A DNA stretch of 64,000 nt, taken from assembly GCF_008370325.1 (NCBI RefSeq), contig NZ_VNIP01000003.1:62001-126000 (forward strand). The letters run 5' to 3'. Positions 8,730 through 19,075 of the stretch are shown here, one piece after another. The DNA comes from Martinezella tropici (GTDB lineage: Bacteria; Pseudomonadota; Alphaproteobacteria; Rhizobiales; Rhizobiaceae). Positions within the stretch are counted from its first letter, which is position 1; each line of letters starts with the position of its first letter. Under the pieces are notes generated by a model. That model was not told the DNA's origin and searched no databases. It worked only from the letters and a program-made list of their open reading frames with translations. Both the position numbers and the translations under genes were made by a program.

Positions 8730-10919
8730 ATGCACACAGCACGCAGCATCTTGATATGGGCCGTGATAGCGCTATGCGGCATCGTGCTGATCACATTGCC
8801 GGTCAACCTTCAAACTCAGCTGATTGCCGGCACGGTCGTCGTTACCATCATGGCCGTGATCAAGGTCCTCAAGCGCCAGGGAACATGGCGCCTGGTCGCC
8901 CTTGCCTTCGGCACCGCCGTCGTGCTGCGCTATGTCTATTGGCGCACCTCCTACACGCTGCCACCGATCAATCAGCTGGAAAACTTCATCCCGGGCCTAC
9001 TGCTTTATCTCGCCGAAATGTACAACGTCGCGATGCTGATGCTCAGCCTCTTCATCGTCGCGACCCCACTGCCCCCGCGCACCGCACACGCGGCCAAGAC
9101 ACAGAATTTCCCGACGGTGGACGTATTCGTACCATCCTATAATGAAGATACCAATCTGCTTGCCAATACGCTCGCCTCTGCCAAGGCGATGGATTATCCG
9201 GCCGACAAGCTCCGGGTTTGGCTGTTGGACGACGGTGGCACCGCGCAGAAGCGCAACTCCACGAAGGTTCTGGAATCACAGGCTGCGATCGCACGCCACA
9301 ATGAACTCAAGCAGCTGTGCACCGATCTAGAAGTCGAGTATCTGACACGCGATCGCAATGAACATGCAAAGGCCGGCAACCTCAACAACGGGCTGGAGCA
9401 TTCGACCGGCGAGTTGATCGCCGTCTTCGACGCCGACCACGCGCCTGCGCGCGATTTTCTACTTGAAACGGTCGGATATTTCGAGGACGATCCAAAGCTC
9501 TTCCTCGTGCAGACGCCGCATTTCTTCATCAATCCGGATCCGCTGGAGCGCAACCTGCGCACCTTCGACAACATGCCGAGCGAGAACGAGATGTTCTACG
9601 GCATCATTCAGCGCGGCCTGGACAAATGGAACGCGGCCTTTTTCTGCGGGTCCGCCGCGGTGCTCAGCCGCCGGGCGTTGGAATCGCAAAACGGCTTCAG
9701 CGGCATCAGCATCACCGAGGATTGCGAAACCGCACTTGCGCTGCACGGAGCCGGCTGGAACAGCATCTATGTCGACAAGCCGCTGATTGCCGGCCTGCAG
9801 CCGGCGACCTTTGCAAGCTTCATCGGCCAGCGCAGCCGCTGGGCGCAGGGCATGATGCAGATCCTGCGCTTCCGCTTTCCTCTCCTGAAGCGCGGCCTGA
9901 CGCTGCCGCAGCGCCTCTGCTACATGTCGTCAACGCTCTTTTGGCTCTTTCCATTCCCACGCGTCATTTTCCTATTCGCGCCGCTTTTCTATCTCTTCTT
10001 CGATCTCGAGATCTTTACGGCGTCGGGCAGCGAATTCCTCGCCTATACGCTTGCCTATATGCTCGTGAACCTGATGATGCAGAACTACCTCTACGGCTCG
10101 TTCCGCTGGCCATGGATTTCCGAGCTCTATGAATATGTCCAGACGGTGCATCTATTGCCTGCCGTCGTTTCGGTCATGCTCAATCCGCGCAAGCCGACCT
10201 TCAAGGTCACGGCCAAGGACGAATCGATCGCCGTCAGCCGGCTCTCGGAGATCAGCCGTCCGTTTTTCGTCATCTTCGCCGTTCAGATCATTGCGCTGGC
10301 GGTCACCATATACCGCGTCTATGCGGAGCCCTATAAGGCGGATGTCACGCTTGTCGTCGGCGGCTGGAACCTCATCAACCTGATCCTGTCGGGCTGTGCA
10401 CTCGGTGTCGTCTCGGAACGCGGGGAGCGCGCCTCCTCGCGGCGCGTCAGGGTGGATCGACGCAGCGAGTTCGGGACCGACGGCAATTGGAACTCCGCAT
10501 CCATCGAGGATGTTTCCGTCCATGGCGCTAGGCTGAACGTCTTCAACAGGGGCATGGAACCGATCAAGGTCGGTTCGGAAGCCACCATTCGCTTCCAGCC
10601 CTATAGCGGTGCCGACATGGTGACCTTGTCGGTCGTCATCCGCAATATCGAACAAACGGGCGACATCACGGCCGTTGGATGTCAGTATGTTCCGAAGGGC
10701 GCCGCCGACCATCGCCTGATTGCCGATCTCGTCTTCGCCAATTCCGATCAATGGACGAAGTTCCAGCAAGCGCGACGGCGCAACCCCGGCATCATCCGGG
10801 GAACGATCTGGTTCCTGGGCCTGTCGTTCTATCAGACCAGCCGCGGTTTGATCTATCTTTTCAGGGGCGTGGGCTCGGATCGCACCCAGCAGCGGCAGGA
10901 GGCGAAGGCGAGAAGCTGA
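8730..10919 (+). CDS. bcsA: Cellulose synthase catalytic subunit (UDP-forming)
   Basis: 729 residues. ATG 8730 is chosen over ATG 8697 because GAAGGGA stands six bases before it. Inner-membrane GT2 enzyme: N-terminal transmembrane helices (about 5-115), the catalytic domain with VFVPSYNED (about 130), DADH (about 233), TED (about 329) and the QRSRW signature (about 366), further membrane helices, then a PilZ domain with the c-di-GMP-binding RRVRVDRR (about 569) and DVSVHGA. It polymerises UDP-glucose to beta-1,4-glucan and is activated by c-di-GMP. Its stop overlaps the bcsB start (TGATG), so the two subunits are translationally coupled. Confidence 0.96.
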   Translation: MHTARSILIWAVIALCGIVLITLPVNLQTQLIAGTVVVTIMAVIKVLKRQGTWRLVALAFGTAVVLRYVYWRTSYTLPPINQLENFIPGLLLYLAEMYNVAMLMLSLFIVATPLPPRTAHAAKTQNFPTVDVFVPSYNEDTNLLANTLASAKAMDYPADKLRVWLLDDGGTAQKRNSTKVLESQAAIARHNELKQLCTDLEVEYLTRDRNEHAKAGNLNNGLEHSTGELIAVFDADHAPARDFLLETVGYFEDDPKLFLVQTPHFFINPDPLERNLRTFDNMPSENEMFYGIIQRGLDKWNAAFFCGSAAVLSRRALESQNGFSGISITEDCETALALHGAGWNSIYVDKPLIAGLQPATFASFIGQRSRWAQGMMQILRFRFPLLKRGLTLPQRLCYMSSTLFWLFPFPRVIFLFAPLFYLFFDLEIFTASGSEFLAYTLAYMLVNLMMQNYLYGSFRWPWISELYEYVQTVHLLPAVVSVMLNPRKPTFKVTAKDESIAVSRLSEISRPFFVIFAVQIIALAVTIYRVYAEPYKADVTLVVGGWNLINLILSGCALGVVSERGERASSRRVRVDRRSEFGTDGNWNSASIEDVSVHGARLNVFNRGMEPIKVGSEATIRFQPYSGADMVTLSVVIRNIEQTGDITAVGCQYVPKGAADHRLIADLVFANSDQWTKFQQARRRNPGIIRGTIWFLGLSFYQTSRGLIYLFRGVGSDRTQQRQEAKARS

Positions 10920-13444
10920 TGAACCGCATCCTGTCTACTCAGATCCTTGCAGCTCTTATTACACTCCTCGGCGCTGCAGCCGCGCAGGCGCAGACGACAC
11001 CTTTCGACATGTCCGGCGAGCGGCCGAAAGGGGCGTCGCCGATAGTGCCGCAGATCATCACACCGCGGACGACAGCACCACAGGCCGAACCGCCCAAGAC
11101 GACGGCACCTTCAGCCACAATTCCTCAGGCCGTTGCACCTAAGACCATTGCTCCACAGGTTACCCCGCCTCTGGTCATAACGCCGCCAGCCGCCACGCCG
11201 CAAACCGCTGCGCCGCAGGCCACAACACCCGTCGCCCCGGTTCAGGCAAGCCCGCAGCCAATGCCGAAGGCAAAACCGGCAGCCGCTGTTGAACCCACGC
11301 CCGCGTTTCGGCGTTATGTCGTTCCCTTCACCAAATTGCGATTGGCGGGAGAGGCCGATCGCAGGTCATGGTCGATCTATCTGACGCCCGAACAGGCTGC
11401 GGCACCGGCGAAATTGAGCTTTGCCTATCAGAACGCTGTCGTCGTTGCTCCCGAAGCCTCGCAGCTTACCGTCCTACTAAACGATCGCGTGGTGCACCAG
11501 CAGCAGATCGGCTCTTCCGATAACGAATCGGATGTCACTTTCGACATCCCGCGCGGGCTCCTGCAACCCGGCGCCAATCTGCTGACCTTCGAGGCGGCGC
11601 AACGCCACCGCGTCGATTGCGATATCCCCTCGACCTACGAGCTCTGGTCGGACATCGATCCCGCAAGAACCTATCTGAGCTTCGCCAGCAGCGAGGCGGA
11701 AAAATTGTCGACCACCGATGCGATCCGTGCGATCGGCGTCGACGGAGCCGGCAAGACGCAGTTCAATCTTGTCGTGCCGGCGCTTGCACAACCCGGAACG
11801 ACCAAGCCTATACTACGTCTCGCGCAGGGCCTCGCCCTGCTCAGCGGAATGCCGAACGAGACCTTCTCGTTCGATACGGACGCACTGCCCTCACCCGGTC
11901 CCGGCAAAATGGCTGTTATCGTCGGCACGCCGGCGGAGTTGCAACCCGTCTTTGCGGTTCCGGCCTCAGCGCAAAATGGAGCTCTGGCGACATTTGCGAC
12001 CGATCCGCGTAGCGGGCAGCAGCTTTTGCTTATCAGCGGTCCATCCTGGCAGGCGATTTCCTCTGCGATCGATATGGTGGTTTCTCCGACCGACCGAGAT
12101 CCCGATACCCGCCGGGATCTGCTGGTGACGCAACGATGGTCGGCTCCGGATGCGCCGCTGATCTACTCAGGCACTAGCCTCTCCTTCGAGCAGCTGGGCG
12201 TCAAGACCACCGAATTCTCCGGACGGCGCTTCCACACCAGCTTCAACGTAGCAATCCCATCCGATTTCTATGCGAACGCCTATGGGGAAGCCACCATCCT
12301 GCTTGACGCAGCCTATGCCAAGGATGTGCGTCCGGGCAGCCATATCGACGTCTATGTCAACGGCAGCATCGCCACGACGAAGCCGATCACGGCGACCGGC
12401 GGCGGCATCTTCCGGCAACTGCCCGTCCGTATCACCATGCGCCATTTCAAGCCGGGCCTGAACACGATCACGCTGGAAGCCATATTGCTCGCCGACGAGG
12501 ATCGAGCCTGCGCGCCTGCGGCAACGTCGAGTACGACTCCGCGTTTTGCATTGTTCGATACCAGCCAGTTCCGCGTCCCGGATTTTGCGAGGGTCGCACA
12601 GCGGCCCAACCTTGCCGCATTCGCCGGTACTGGCTACCCCTACAATCGCGGCAGCGAGCCGACCGCGCTCTTCATCGACCGGGCGGATGCCGACACGCTA
12701 TCTGCGGCCGCGACGCTCCTTGGTCGAATGGCGCTCGTTGCCGGACATCCCATCGCTTTGGACCCGACGGTCTCCTCAAACACAGCCGGAACCCGCAACG
12801 CGCTGTTCATCGGCTCCGTCTCGCAACTGCCGTCGACGGTCCTCGCGCAAATGAACATCTCGTCATCGAGCCAGGTGGCATGGCGGACGCCCACTCCGGG
12901 TCAGACCGGCACGCCGGAAGCCTCCGTGACGATCGCCGATTGGCGCTCCCGCATCAGCGGCGGACTGCTGCAAGGGCAGATGGAACACTTCCAGCAATGG
13001 ATGCACCGCAATTTCGATATCACGCTGAGCTCGCTGCGCTTCATGCCCAGCTCGGAGCAGGTGTTCACGCCGTCGAACGTCAACAGCCTTCTCTTCGCCC
13101 AGGAGGCAAATCCGACCAATGATGCGACCTGGACCGCCGTGACCGCACCGAGTGCGCAAGACCTGCGCTCCGGTGTGGAGGCAATGACCATGCAGAGCAC
13201 CTGGCCTGAGATCAGCGGTCGCATCACTGTCTATTCCGGCAAGACCGGAAAGATCGATACGGTTCCCGTCAGCCGCTTCACTTTCGTCACATCCCAGCCG
13301 TGGTCGCTGACAAACTATCGGTTGATCGCCGCAAACTGGCTTTCCAGCAACATACTATCCTACGCACTCCTGTTTGTAGCCGCCTCTTTCTTGCTCGGCG
13401 TCAGCACGGCTAGCGTCCTTTCCAAGATCGGCAGGCGCGAATGA
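10919..13444 (+). CDS. bcsB: Cellulose synthase periplasmic regulatory subunit
   Basis: 841 residues beginning at the ATG that overlaps the bcsA stop by one base. A signal peptide ends near residue 26 (AAAAQAQ). Residues about 40-115 are a Pro/Thr/Ala-rich repeat built from APQ-T/A-like units, an unusual extension before the conserved carbohydrate-binding-like BcsB domains (about 120-790). A single C-terminal helix (about 805-830) anchors it to the inner membrane beside BcsA. It guides the nascent glucan through the periplasm. It overlaps bcsZ by four bases (ATGA). Confidence 0.94.
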   Translation: MNRILSTQILAALITLLGAAAAQAQTTPFDMSGERPKGASPIVPQIITPRTTAPQAEPPKTTAPSATIPQAVAPKTIAPQVTPPLVITPPAATPQTAAPQATTPVAPVQASPQPMPKAKPAAAVEPTPAFRRYVVPFTKLRLAGEADRRSWSIYLTPEQAAAPAKLSFAYQNAVVVAPEASQLTVLLNDRVVHQQQIGSSDNESDVTFDIPRGLLQPGANLLTFEAAQRHRVDCDIPSTYELWSDIDPARTYLSFASSEAEKLSTTDAIRAIGVDGAGKTQFNLVVPALAQPGTTKPILRLAQGLALLSGMPNETFSFDTDALPSPGPGKMAVIVGTPAELQPVFAVPASAQNGALATFATDPRSGQQLLLISGPSWQAISSAIDMVVSPTDRDPDTRRDLLVTQRWSAPDAPLIYSGTSLSFEQLGVKTTEFSGRRFHTSFNVAIPSDFYANAYGEATILLDAAYAKDVRPGSHIDVYVNGSIATTKPITATGGGIFRQLPVRITMRHFKPGLNTITLEAILLADEDRACAPAATSSTTPRFALFDTSQFRVPDFARVAQRPNLAAFAGTGYPYNRGSEPTALFIDRADADTLSAAATLLGRMALVAGHPIALDPTVSSNTAGTRNALFIGSVSQLPSTVLAQMNISSSSQVAWRTPTPGQTGTPEASVTIADWRSRISGGLLQGQMEHFQQWMHRNFDITLSSLRFMPSSEQVFTPSNVNSLLFAQEANPTNDATWTAVTAPSAQDLRSGVEAMTMQSTWPEISGRITVYSGKTGKIDTVPVSRFTFVTSQPWSLTNYRLIAANWLSSNILSYALLFVAASFLLGVSTASVLSKIGRRE

Positions 13445-14490
13445 GAGGCTGGCGCTCCCTTCTTGCGATCTGCACCGCAACCGCCCTGATGGCGGCCCAA
13501 CCGGTCGCCGCTCAGCGCGCAGCGATCGATCCGCAAGCCTGGGCTGCCTATAAAGCGAAGTTTCTCGATCAGAATGGCCGTATCATCGACAATGGCAATA
13601 ACGGTATCAGCCATAGCGAAGGCCAAGGCTACGGTCTCCTTCTTGCCTATCTCGCTAATAGTCAGGCTGATTTCGAGCAGATCTGGTATTTTACCCGCAC
13701 GGAACTCCTGCTCCGCGACGATGGCCTCGCCGTCTGGAAATGGGATCCGGCGGTCACACCTCACGTCACGGACACGAATGATGCTTCCGACGGCGACCTG
13801 TTGATCGCCTATGCCTTGGCGCTTGCAGGATCGGCCTGGGAAAGGAAGGATTATCTGCAGGCCGCCGCGAATATGGCCAAGGTAATCCTCTCGCATGTGG
13901 TCGTCAATTCCGGAGGGCGGACGCTGCTCATCCCGGGTGTGGATGGGTATCTGCCGCCGGGGCGCAAGGACGGCCCTGTCATCAATCCATCCTATTGGAT
14001 CTTCGAAGCGTTTCCCGTCATGGCGTTGCTGGCGCCTTCCGACCGCTGGCGGAAATTGAGCGACGATGGTCTAGCCTTGCTGCGCACGATGCAATTTGGC
14101 CCACGCAAGCTCCCTGCCGATTGGGTCAGCCTGAGGGCCAAGCCGGAACCCGCCGACGGCTTCGAGGCGGAATTCGGCTATAATGCTGTCAGGATTCCGC
14201 TTTACCTGGCGCGGGCTGGCATAGACGACAAAGCTCTGCTCACGCGCCTGCGGCAAGGCATGACTGTCGAGGGAGACGTGCCGGCGACGATCGACCTTGC
14301 AACCGGCAAGCCGAAGGACCTGCTTTCTGAGCCCGGTTATGAAATTGTTAACCATGTTGTGGCGTGTGTGGTGAACGGAACGAAACTGCCAGCTTCGGTC
14401 AGGCAGTTCGCACCATCGCTTTACTATCCAGCCACCTTGCAACTGCTAAGTCTGGCTTTCGTCGCGGAGAAACATCCGGAGTGTTTATAA
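13441..14490 (+). CDS. bcsZ: Endo-1,4-beta-glucanase, GH8 family
   Basis: 349 residues with a signal peptide (cleavage near VAAQ, residue 25). GH8 catalytic features are visible: the proton-donor Glu in SHSEGQG (E60) and the acid-rich NDASDGDLLIAYAL block (about 112-125). It is the periplasmic cellulase encoded with bacterial cellulose synthases and needed for normal fibre formation; the Agrobacterium equivalent is CelC. It overlaps bcsB by ATGA and the downstream TPR gene by 10 bases. Confidence 0.94.
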   Translation: MRGWRSLLAICTATALMAAQPVAAQRAAIDPQAWAAYKAKFLDQNGRIIDNGNNGISHSEGQGYGLLLAYLANSQADFEQIWYFTRTELLLRDDGLAVWKWDPAVTPHVTDTNDASDGDLLIAYALALAGSAWERKDYLQAAANMAKVILSHVVVNSGGRTLLIPGVDGYLPPGRKDGPVINPSYWIFEAFPVMALLAPSDRWRKLSDDGLALLRTMQFGPRKLPADWVSLRAKPEPADGFEAEFGYNAVRIPLYLARAGIDDKALLTRLRQGMTVEGDVPATIDLATGKPKDLLSEPGYEIVNHVVACVVNGTKLPASVRQFAPSLYYPATLQLLSLAFVAEKHPECL

Positions 14491-16901
14491 AGTCCACCTT
14501 GATTATGGCTTTCATGGCTGTCGCCGTGGCGGGGTTCACGCTCGCCACGAAGGATCATGACTCGCCTGAGGACAAGATCAAGCTGGCAAAATCCAGTCGC
14601 CTGGAACCGCAAATCACGCTCGCTGCGGATATGACGCAGGGCGACACTCACGGACAGCCTGTCGACCTACGGGCACTCGCCAATCACATACAGGCAAACG
14701 CTCCCTCTCCAGTTCTCCCCGAGCCTTCGAGCTCGCGGCAGGGGGGCTCGGCCGAGCCGGACGCAGTCGCACAGACCACGCCGCCATCACAATCGACACC
14801 ACAGCCGTCATCGCAGCAACAGAGCCAGGCTCAACCCGGCACTAACCCGCCCAAGGTGGATGAAAGTGCACTGCGCTATTTTGCCAGCCGTGGCGACAAG
14901 GCAAGGCTGCAGGCCGAAATCTCGCGCTTGCAGGCGCTCTATCCCAATTGGACGCCACCCGCCGATCCGCTGACCGTCCCGCAAAATGGAGACAAGCAGC
15001 TCGAGGCCATGTGGCAGCTCTATTCGGAGGGCCGCTATGCAGAAGTGCGCAAGGCCATTGCCGATCGCCAGGCGGCCGAAACCGGCTGGCAGCCGCCCAC
15101 CGATCTCCTTGAGCGCCTCGATGTAGCAGAAGCCCGCACTCGCCTTGTCAACGCCTCCGACCTCAAGCAATACGCGACCGTGATCGACGTCGGCGCCAAT
15201 ACGCCAAGCCTGCTGACCTGCAGTGACATCGACATCCTCTGGCGCGTTGCCGAAGCATTTATCCGCACGGATCGTGCAGCGCGCGGACAGGATGCTTACA
15301 AATATATTCTGAAGACCTGCACCAACCCGCAGGAAAGGCTTGCCACCATTCAGAAAGCCGCGAGCCTGCTGTCATACCAGCCGATGCAGGATCTGCTGGC
15401 GCTCGAGAAACCCGACGGCAATGGCGGCCGGGAGTTCGATAGTATCAGGACAGATCTTGCCCGCCGTTTCGTAGCCGAGGGCAATGAAGACCCCAAGCTG
15501 ACCGTCGCCCAGGATTATCTGTCTCAAGTCGAACGTATCGCCCGCAGCCAGGGTCTGGCATCGGATGATGCGCTCCTTGGCTGGTACTATCTGCGCCGCG
15601 CCAACTACAGCGACGCCGAACAATGGTTCAAAGCCGCACATGAGAAAGACGATTCCGCAACGATCTCGCAGGGACTGGCCCTGGTTCTGATCGCCGACCA
15701 CAAACCGCAGGAAGCAGAAGACGTCATGTACAAATGGCGCAACGAATCCAAGGATGCGATGGCGACCTACCTTGCTGCAACTGCCAATCTGATGGCCCTG
15801 CAACCACCACCCAATCTCGGCGAGGAGGTGCTGCAGCGCGTTGCCGGCGAGATCGTGAAAGAGAAATATGTGCCGACGGCGCAGCAATTCGGCTGGTATG
15901 CCCGCACGCTGAATCAGCCGCAGGCGGCCGCCCGCTGGTTCGAGACGGCTCTGCGCTGGAAGCCGGACGACGAACCTTCCGCCTATGGTCTCGCAATCAC
16001 GCGCGATCAGTTGAATGACCGGCAGGGTGTCGCCGAGGTCCAACGGCTTTGGGCCGGCCGCTCGCAGCGCATCGCCGTCCTCGGTGAGCCGGCGCAGCGC
16101 GCACCTGTCTCAGCACCATTGCCCTCCCCCAACCAGGCAGCGCAGGCGGCGGAGCAAGCCTCGCCGCAAGCGCTGCCACAGACAACGCAACAGAGTATCC
16201 CACAATATGCGGCGCCTGTTGCTCCACAAAGGACAGCTCAAGTCCCCGCAACGGGGCCCAATACCAACGCTCCGATCGCGGCGCAGCCAGTAGCGCCTGG
16301 GCGGCGTATCCCACCAGCCAAATATGCTGAATCGGAAACCCGCACCAGATCGGCTGTGCGCCCAGCTCGGCAGCCATCCGGATGCACGACCACCGTCAAT
16401 GCGGAGCTGCTCACACCTACCAATGCCTTGTCGCGCGGCTGGTGCCTGATGAACCTCAATCGACCGATGGAGGCGGTGGAAGCCTTCGGCGTCGCATTGA
16501 ACAATGCCGATTCCAAGTCGCGGGAAGAGGCAGCCTATGGCCAAAGCCTTGCCTATCTTCGTGCAGGCCTCGCCAACAACGCAGCGGTGGCCGCAACCAA
16601 GGCCCCGATGAGCCATCAACGCGCCGCCGAGCTGCAGGTAGCCATACTCTCCGATCGCGCACTATCCGCCTTCTCGAGCAAGCGCTACCATGAGACGCTG
16701 CTCTATCTCGACCAGCGCGCACAATTGCAGCAGGAGCGCGTCGATCTCATGGTGCTGCGCGGATATTGCTATCTCAATCTCAAAATGTACGACGATGCCG
16801 AACGCATCTTCACAGCAGTCGCTGCCACCGGCAACCGCGACGGCAGCCGCGGGCTGAGAGACCTCATGCTCGCCAAACATCCCCAGCCGGGCGGTTATTG
16901 A
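14481..16901 (+). CDS. Cellulose operon TPR protein (BcsC/BcsK-like position)
   Basis: 806 residues from GTG 14481, preceded by GGAGA and overlapping the end of bcsZ. One hydrophobic segment near residues 8-25 is a signal or membrane anchor. A Pro/Gln/Ser-rich linker (about 80-130) is followed by degenerate TPR repeats (YYLRRANYSDAEQWFKAA, WFETALRWKPDD), a second Gln/Pro linker (about 540-640), then further TPRs (RPMEAVEAFGVAL). No outer-membrane barrel is seen, so it is not a full BcsC; rhizobial operons carry a TPR-only protein here. A scaffold in cellulose export or assembly is inferred. It ends the operon. Confidence 0.75.
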   Translation: MFIKSTLIMAFMAVAVAGFTLATKDHDSPEDKIKLAKSSRLEPQITLAADMTQGDTHGQPVDLRALANHIQANAPSPVLPEPSSSRQGGSAEPDAVAQTTPPSQSTPQPSSQQQSQAQPGTNPPKVDESALRYFASRGDKARLQAEISRLQALYPNWTPPADPLTVPQNGDKQLEAMWQLYSEGRYAEVRKAIADRQAAETGWQPPTDLLERLDVAEARTRLVNASDLKQYATVIDVGANTPSLLTCSDIDILWRVAEAFIRTDRAARGQDAYKYILKTCTNPQERLATIQKAASLLSYQPMQDLLALEKPDGNGGREFDSIRTDLARRFVAEGNEDPKLTVAQDYLSQVERIARSQGLASDDALLGWYYLRRANYSDAEQWFKAAHEKDDSATISQGLALVLIADHKPQEAEDVMYKWRNESKDAMATYLAATANLMALQPPPNLGEEVLQRVAGEIVKEKYVPTAQQFGWYARTLNQPQAAARWFETALRWKPDDEPSAYGLAITRDQLNDRQGVAEVQRLWAGRSQRIAVLGEPAQRAPVSAPLPSPNQAAQAAEQASPQALPQTTQQSIPQYAAPVAPQRTAQVPATGPNTNAPIAAQPVAPGRRIPPAKYAESETRTRSAVRPARQPSGCTTTVNAELLTPTNALSRGWCLMNLNRPMEAVEAFGVALNNADSKSREEAAYGQSLAYLRAGLANNAAVAATKAPMSHQRAAELQVAILSDRALSAFSSKRYHETLLYLDQRAQLQQERVDLMVLRGYCYLNLKMYDDAERIFTAVAATGNRDGSRGLRDLMLAKHPQPGGY

Positions 16902-16995
16902 TACCACTCGGATTCACAACATATCGAAAACCGATAGCGTTTACCGTGGAGCAGAGTTCGACTTAAGAAAATCTATAACGAGCCTGAAGTCCAAC

Positions 16996-18933
16996 TTATG
17001 CGAGCACGCCGTCATTAACGTAGGTCCGGCCCTCAAAGATGCCAAACTCCAAATAGTGTACAAGCGGGTTGATCCCAGCGGCGGCGACATCGGGATACAA
17101 CTTCAGATATCCCGCGGTATCAAAATTGGCGGAGGGATCGCGCCCCTCATGCCAGCCATGCTCCAGATAGTGCGTGAACGGGTTTATTCCAGCTGCCGCC
17201 ACATCCTTGTTCTTGGCCAAGTATGCTGAGGTGTCAAAAAACGCGTTTGGATCGCGCCCTTCATGCCAGCCATATTGATTGTAATGCTGCTCTGGATCTA
17301 AATGAGCCGCAGCCACGTCCGGGTTGTGCTGAAAATAGAATGAACCGTTGTTCAGCAAATCTTTTGCTGTCACAGGTCGCCCTTCATAGAAGCCGTTATT
17401 CAGATAATGCTCAAGCGGATCGATCTTAGCCGCGGCCACATCTGGATTGATCCGCAGATATTCTAACGTATGGAAACTATCCGAGGGATCTCGTCCTTCT
17501 TTCCATCCGAATTGATCATAATGTTGTAGGGGATCGATTCCCGCAGCAGCAACGTCATGATACTTCGCCAAATATTCGGACGTATCGAAGAATTTGTTCG
17601 GATCACGCCCTTCCTTCCAGCCGTACTGATCATAATGCTGGCCCGCATCAGCGCCTGAGTTAAGGACATCCCGATTATGGGTGTAATAGAACATATCATC
17701 GACTAAGCCGTCACCCTGAACAACCGTTCTATCGGTAAACTGCAGCTTCTCAATTGAAACCAAGCTTTCCACCGCTCCGGCGCCCTTAACCACCACTGCT
17801 TGGTAACGATAATCGACCGATGCCTGTGCAAGGCTGAAGTTGAAGGTTGCCGTATCAACGCCTGCTCCGCCATCGAGCCAATCATTGCCGGCGCCGCCAT
17901 TTAGCCAATCATTACCGGCGCCGCCCTTGAGTGTATTGTTTGCGGCATTACCAATAATCGTATCGTTGCCCGATCCGCCAATTGCGTTTTCGATCAACGA
18001 GCGGCTGTCGCCATTGTACTGAAGGGCATTGTAGACATTACCATGAGCAAAGTTACCATCCCCAAGGTAAGCGGTCTGCGCAAATGACATCAACGACGAG
18101 CTGCCAGGTTGCAAATTTATAGACTGATTTGTGGTGTAGTTTGAGAAATCATAGGTATCGTTGCCGCCGCCATCCCAAACGGTGAGAAAAATACGGTTGT
18201 CGCCAGGCTTTCCTTGCCCCACTCCGTCGATGAACATTTCACCGGTCGTGGGTGAAAAGGTGTAAGTCGTATCTCCGGAATGCGTTGTAAAATTAGCCCC
18301 GTACAACTTCTGGATGGCCGCGATGTCATACATCATTAATGACTGAGCAAAGCCGAAATCTTCGTTTGTATAACCAAAGCTCGTCGATGCCGCAAAATAA
18401 GAACGGTAGCTCATGACAGTGAATTCCATGCTGTCATGCCAGATACTCATCCTCGAGGAATTATAAAATGAGGGCTCGAAAGAATGCTTAAGGCCAAGTG
18501 CATGTCCGATTTCGTGCAGAGTGGAGATCCAGGCATAATTACCCTTGATCGGATCGGTCATCGCACTTGTGCCGGTCTGCGTACCAAACCAGACGTCACC
18601 ACCAAGATCAGAACTCGATGGAAAATACGTATAGGCGGTATCCTGCGCCTCATCCGACATGCCAAATCGAATTGTAGCACTTCCCGCATCGGCTTTTTCG
18701 TTGAAGGAAAGATTCGAGACGGCCGCATATTGTGCCAACGCTGAATTCACCGCGGCCTGCATGGTTACATTGAGTGGCTGAAATGTCAGCTGCTCTCCGG
18801 TGCTATAGCTGCCATACTGCGCGCCGCTGGTCGTGAACGAAAAATCCAGTGAAGTTTGCGCCCAATACTGTCCGTAGATCAAGTCATCGGCATCGTCTCC
18901 AAAAACCGAGACCGGATAAGTGAGTGTTAGCAT
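16996..18933 (-). CDS. Serralysin-like RTX zinc metalloprotease with six C-terminal repeats
   Basis: 645 residues; ATG 18933 has GGAG nine bases upstream. No N-terminal signal peptide, as expected of a type I substrate. Catalytic domain: HEIGHALGLKH (H140, E141, H144, H150), with a Met-turn MSYRSY about 25 residues later, typical of M10B/serralysins. RTX nonapeptides (GGSGNDTI, GGAGNDWL, GGAGVDTA) follow near 325-370. Residues 412-645 are six tandem units of about 37-42 residues with consensus YL..NPDVAAAGI.PL.HY...GW.EGRDP, encoded by 16999-17700. The end (YVNDGVLA) may act as the secretion signal. It follows the ABC/HlyD genes on the same strand, so it is their likely cargo. Confidence 0.88.
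   Translation of the reverse strand: MLTLTYPVSVFGDDADDLIYGQYWAQTSLDFSFTTSGAQYGSYSTGEQLTFQPLNVTMQAAVNSALAQYAAVSNLSFNEKADAGSATIRFGMSDEAQDTAYTYFPSSSDLGGDVWFGTQTGTSAMTDPIKGNYAWISTLHEIGHALGLKHSFEPSFYNSSRMSIWHDSMEFTVMSYRSYFAASTSFGYTNEDFGFAQSLMMYDIAAIQKLYGANFTTHSGDTTYTFSPTTGEMFIDGVGQGKPGDNRIFLTVWDGGGNDTYDFSNYTTNQSINLQPGSSSLMSFAQTAYLGDGNFAHGNVYNALQYNGDSRSLIENAIGGSGNDTIIGNAANNTLKGGAGNDWLNGGAGNDWLDGGAGVDTATFNFSLAQASVDYRYQAVVVKGAGAVESLVSIEKLQFTDRTVVQGDGLVDDMFYYTHNRDVLNSGADAGQHYDQYGWKEGRDPNKFFDTSEYLAKYHDVAAAGIDPLQHYDQFGWKEGRDPSDSFHTLEYLRINPDVAAAKIDPLEHYLNNGFYEGRPVTAKDLLNNGSFYFQHNPDVAAAHLDPEQHYNQYGWHEGRDPNAFFDTSAYLAKNKDVAAAGINPFTHYLEHGWHEGRDPSANFDTAGYLKLYPDVAAAGINPLVHYLEFGIFEGRTYVNDGVLA
16999..17700 (-). 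repeat. Six tandem repeats encoding the protease C-terminus
   Basis: Imperfect tandem units of about 111-126 bp, each encoding a DVAAA-(G/K/H)-(I/L)-(D/N)-P core and an (F/Y)GW-x-EGRDP turn. The first unit has the divergent core DVLNSGADAG. Repeat-mediated expansion or contraction is possible. Confidence 0.85.
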
Positions 18934-19075
18934 TCAATACATCTCCGAGGAAATGGCGATTTTAACGGCCCTTTTTCACTAAGCTGAATAAACGAGGAAT
19001 GAAGAGTCTGCAAGTAAGGGTGGCATCAACTTTGGCACGATCCTTGATTTTCCAGCGTCATCCTTTTCCACATCG

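Noticed and set aside
14364..14480. Longer N-terminus for the TPR protein
   Set aside because: It would overlap 117 bases more of bcsZ and lacks a ribosome site; GTG 14481 has GGAGA upstream and gives a normal membrane-anchor start.
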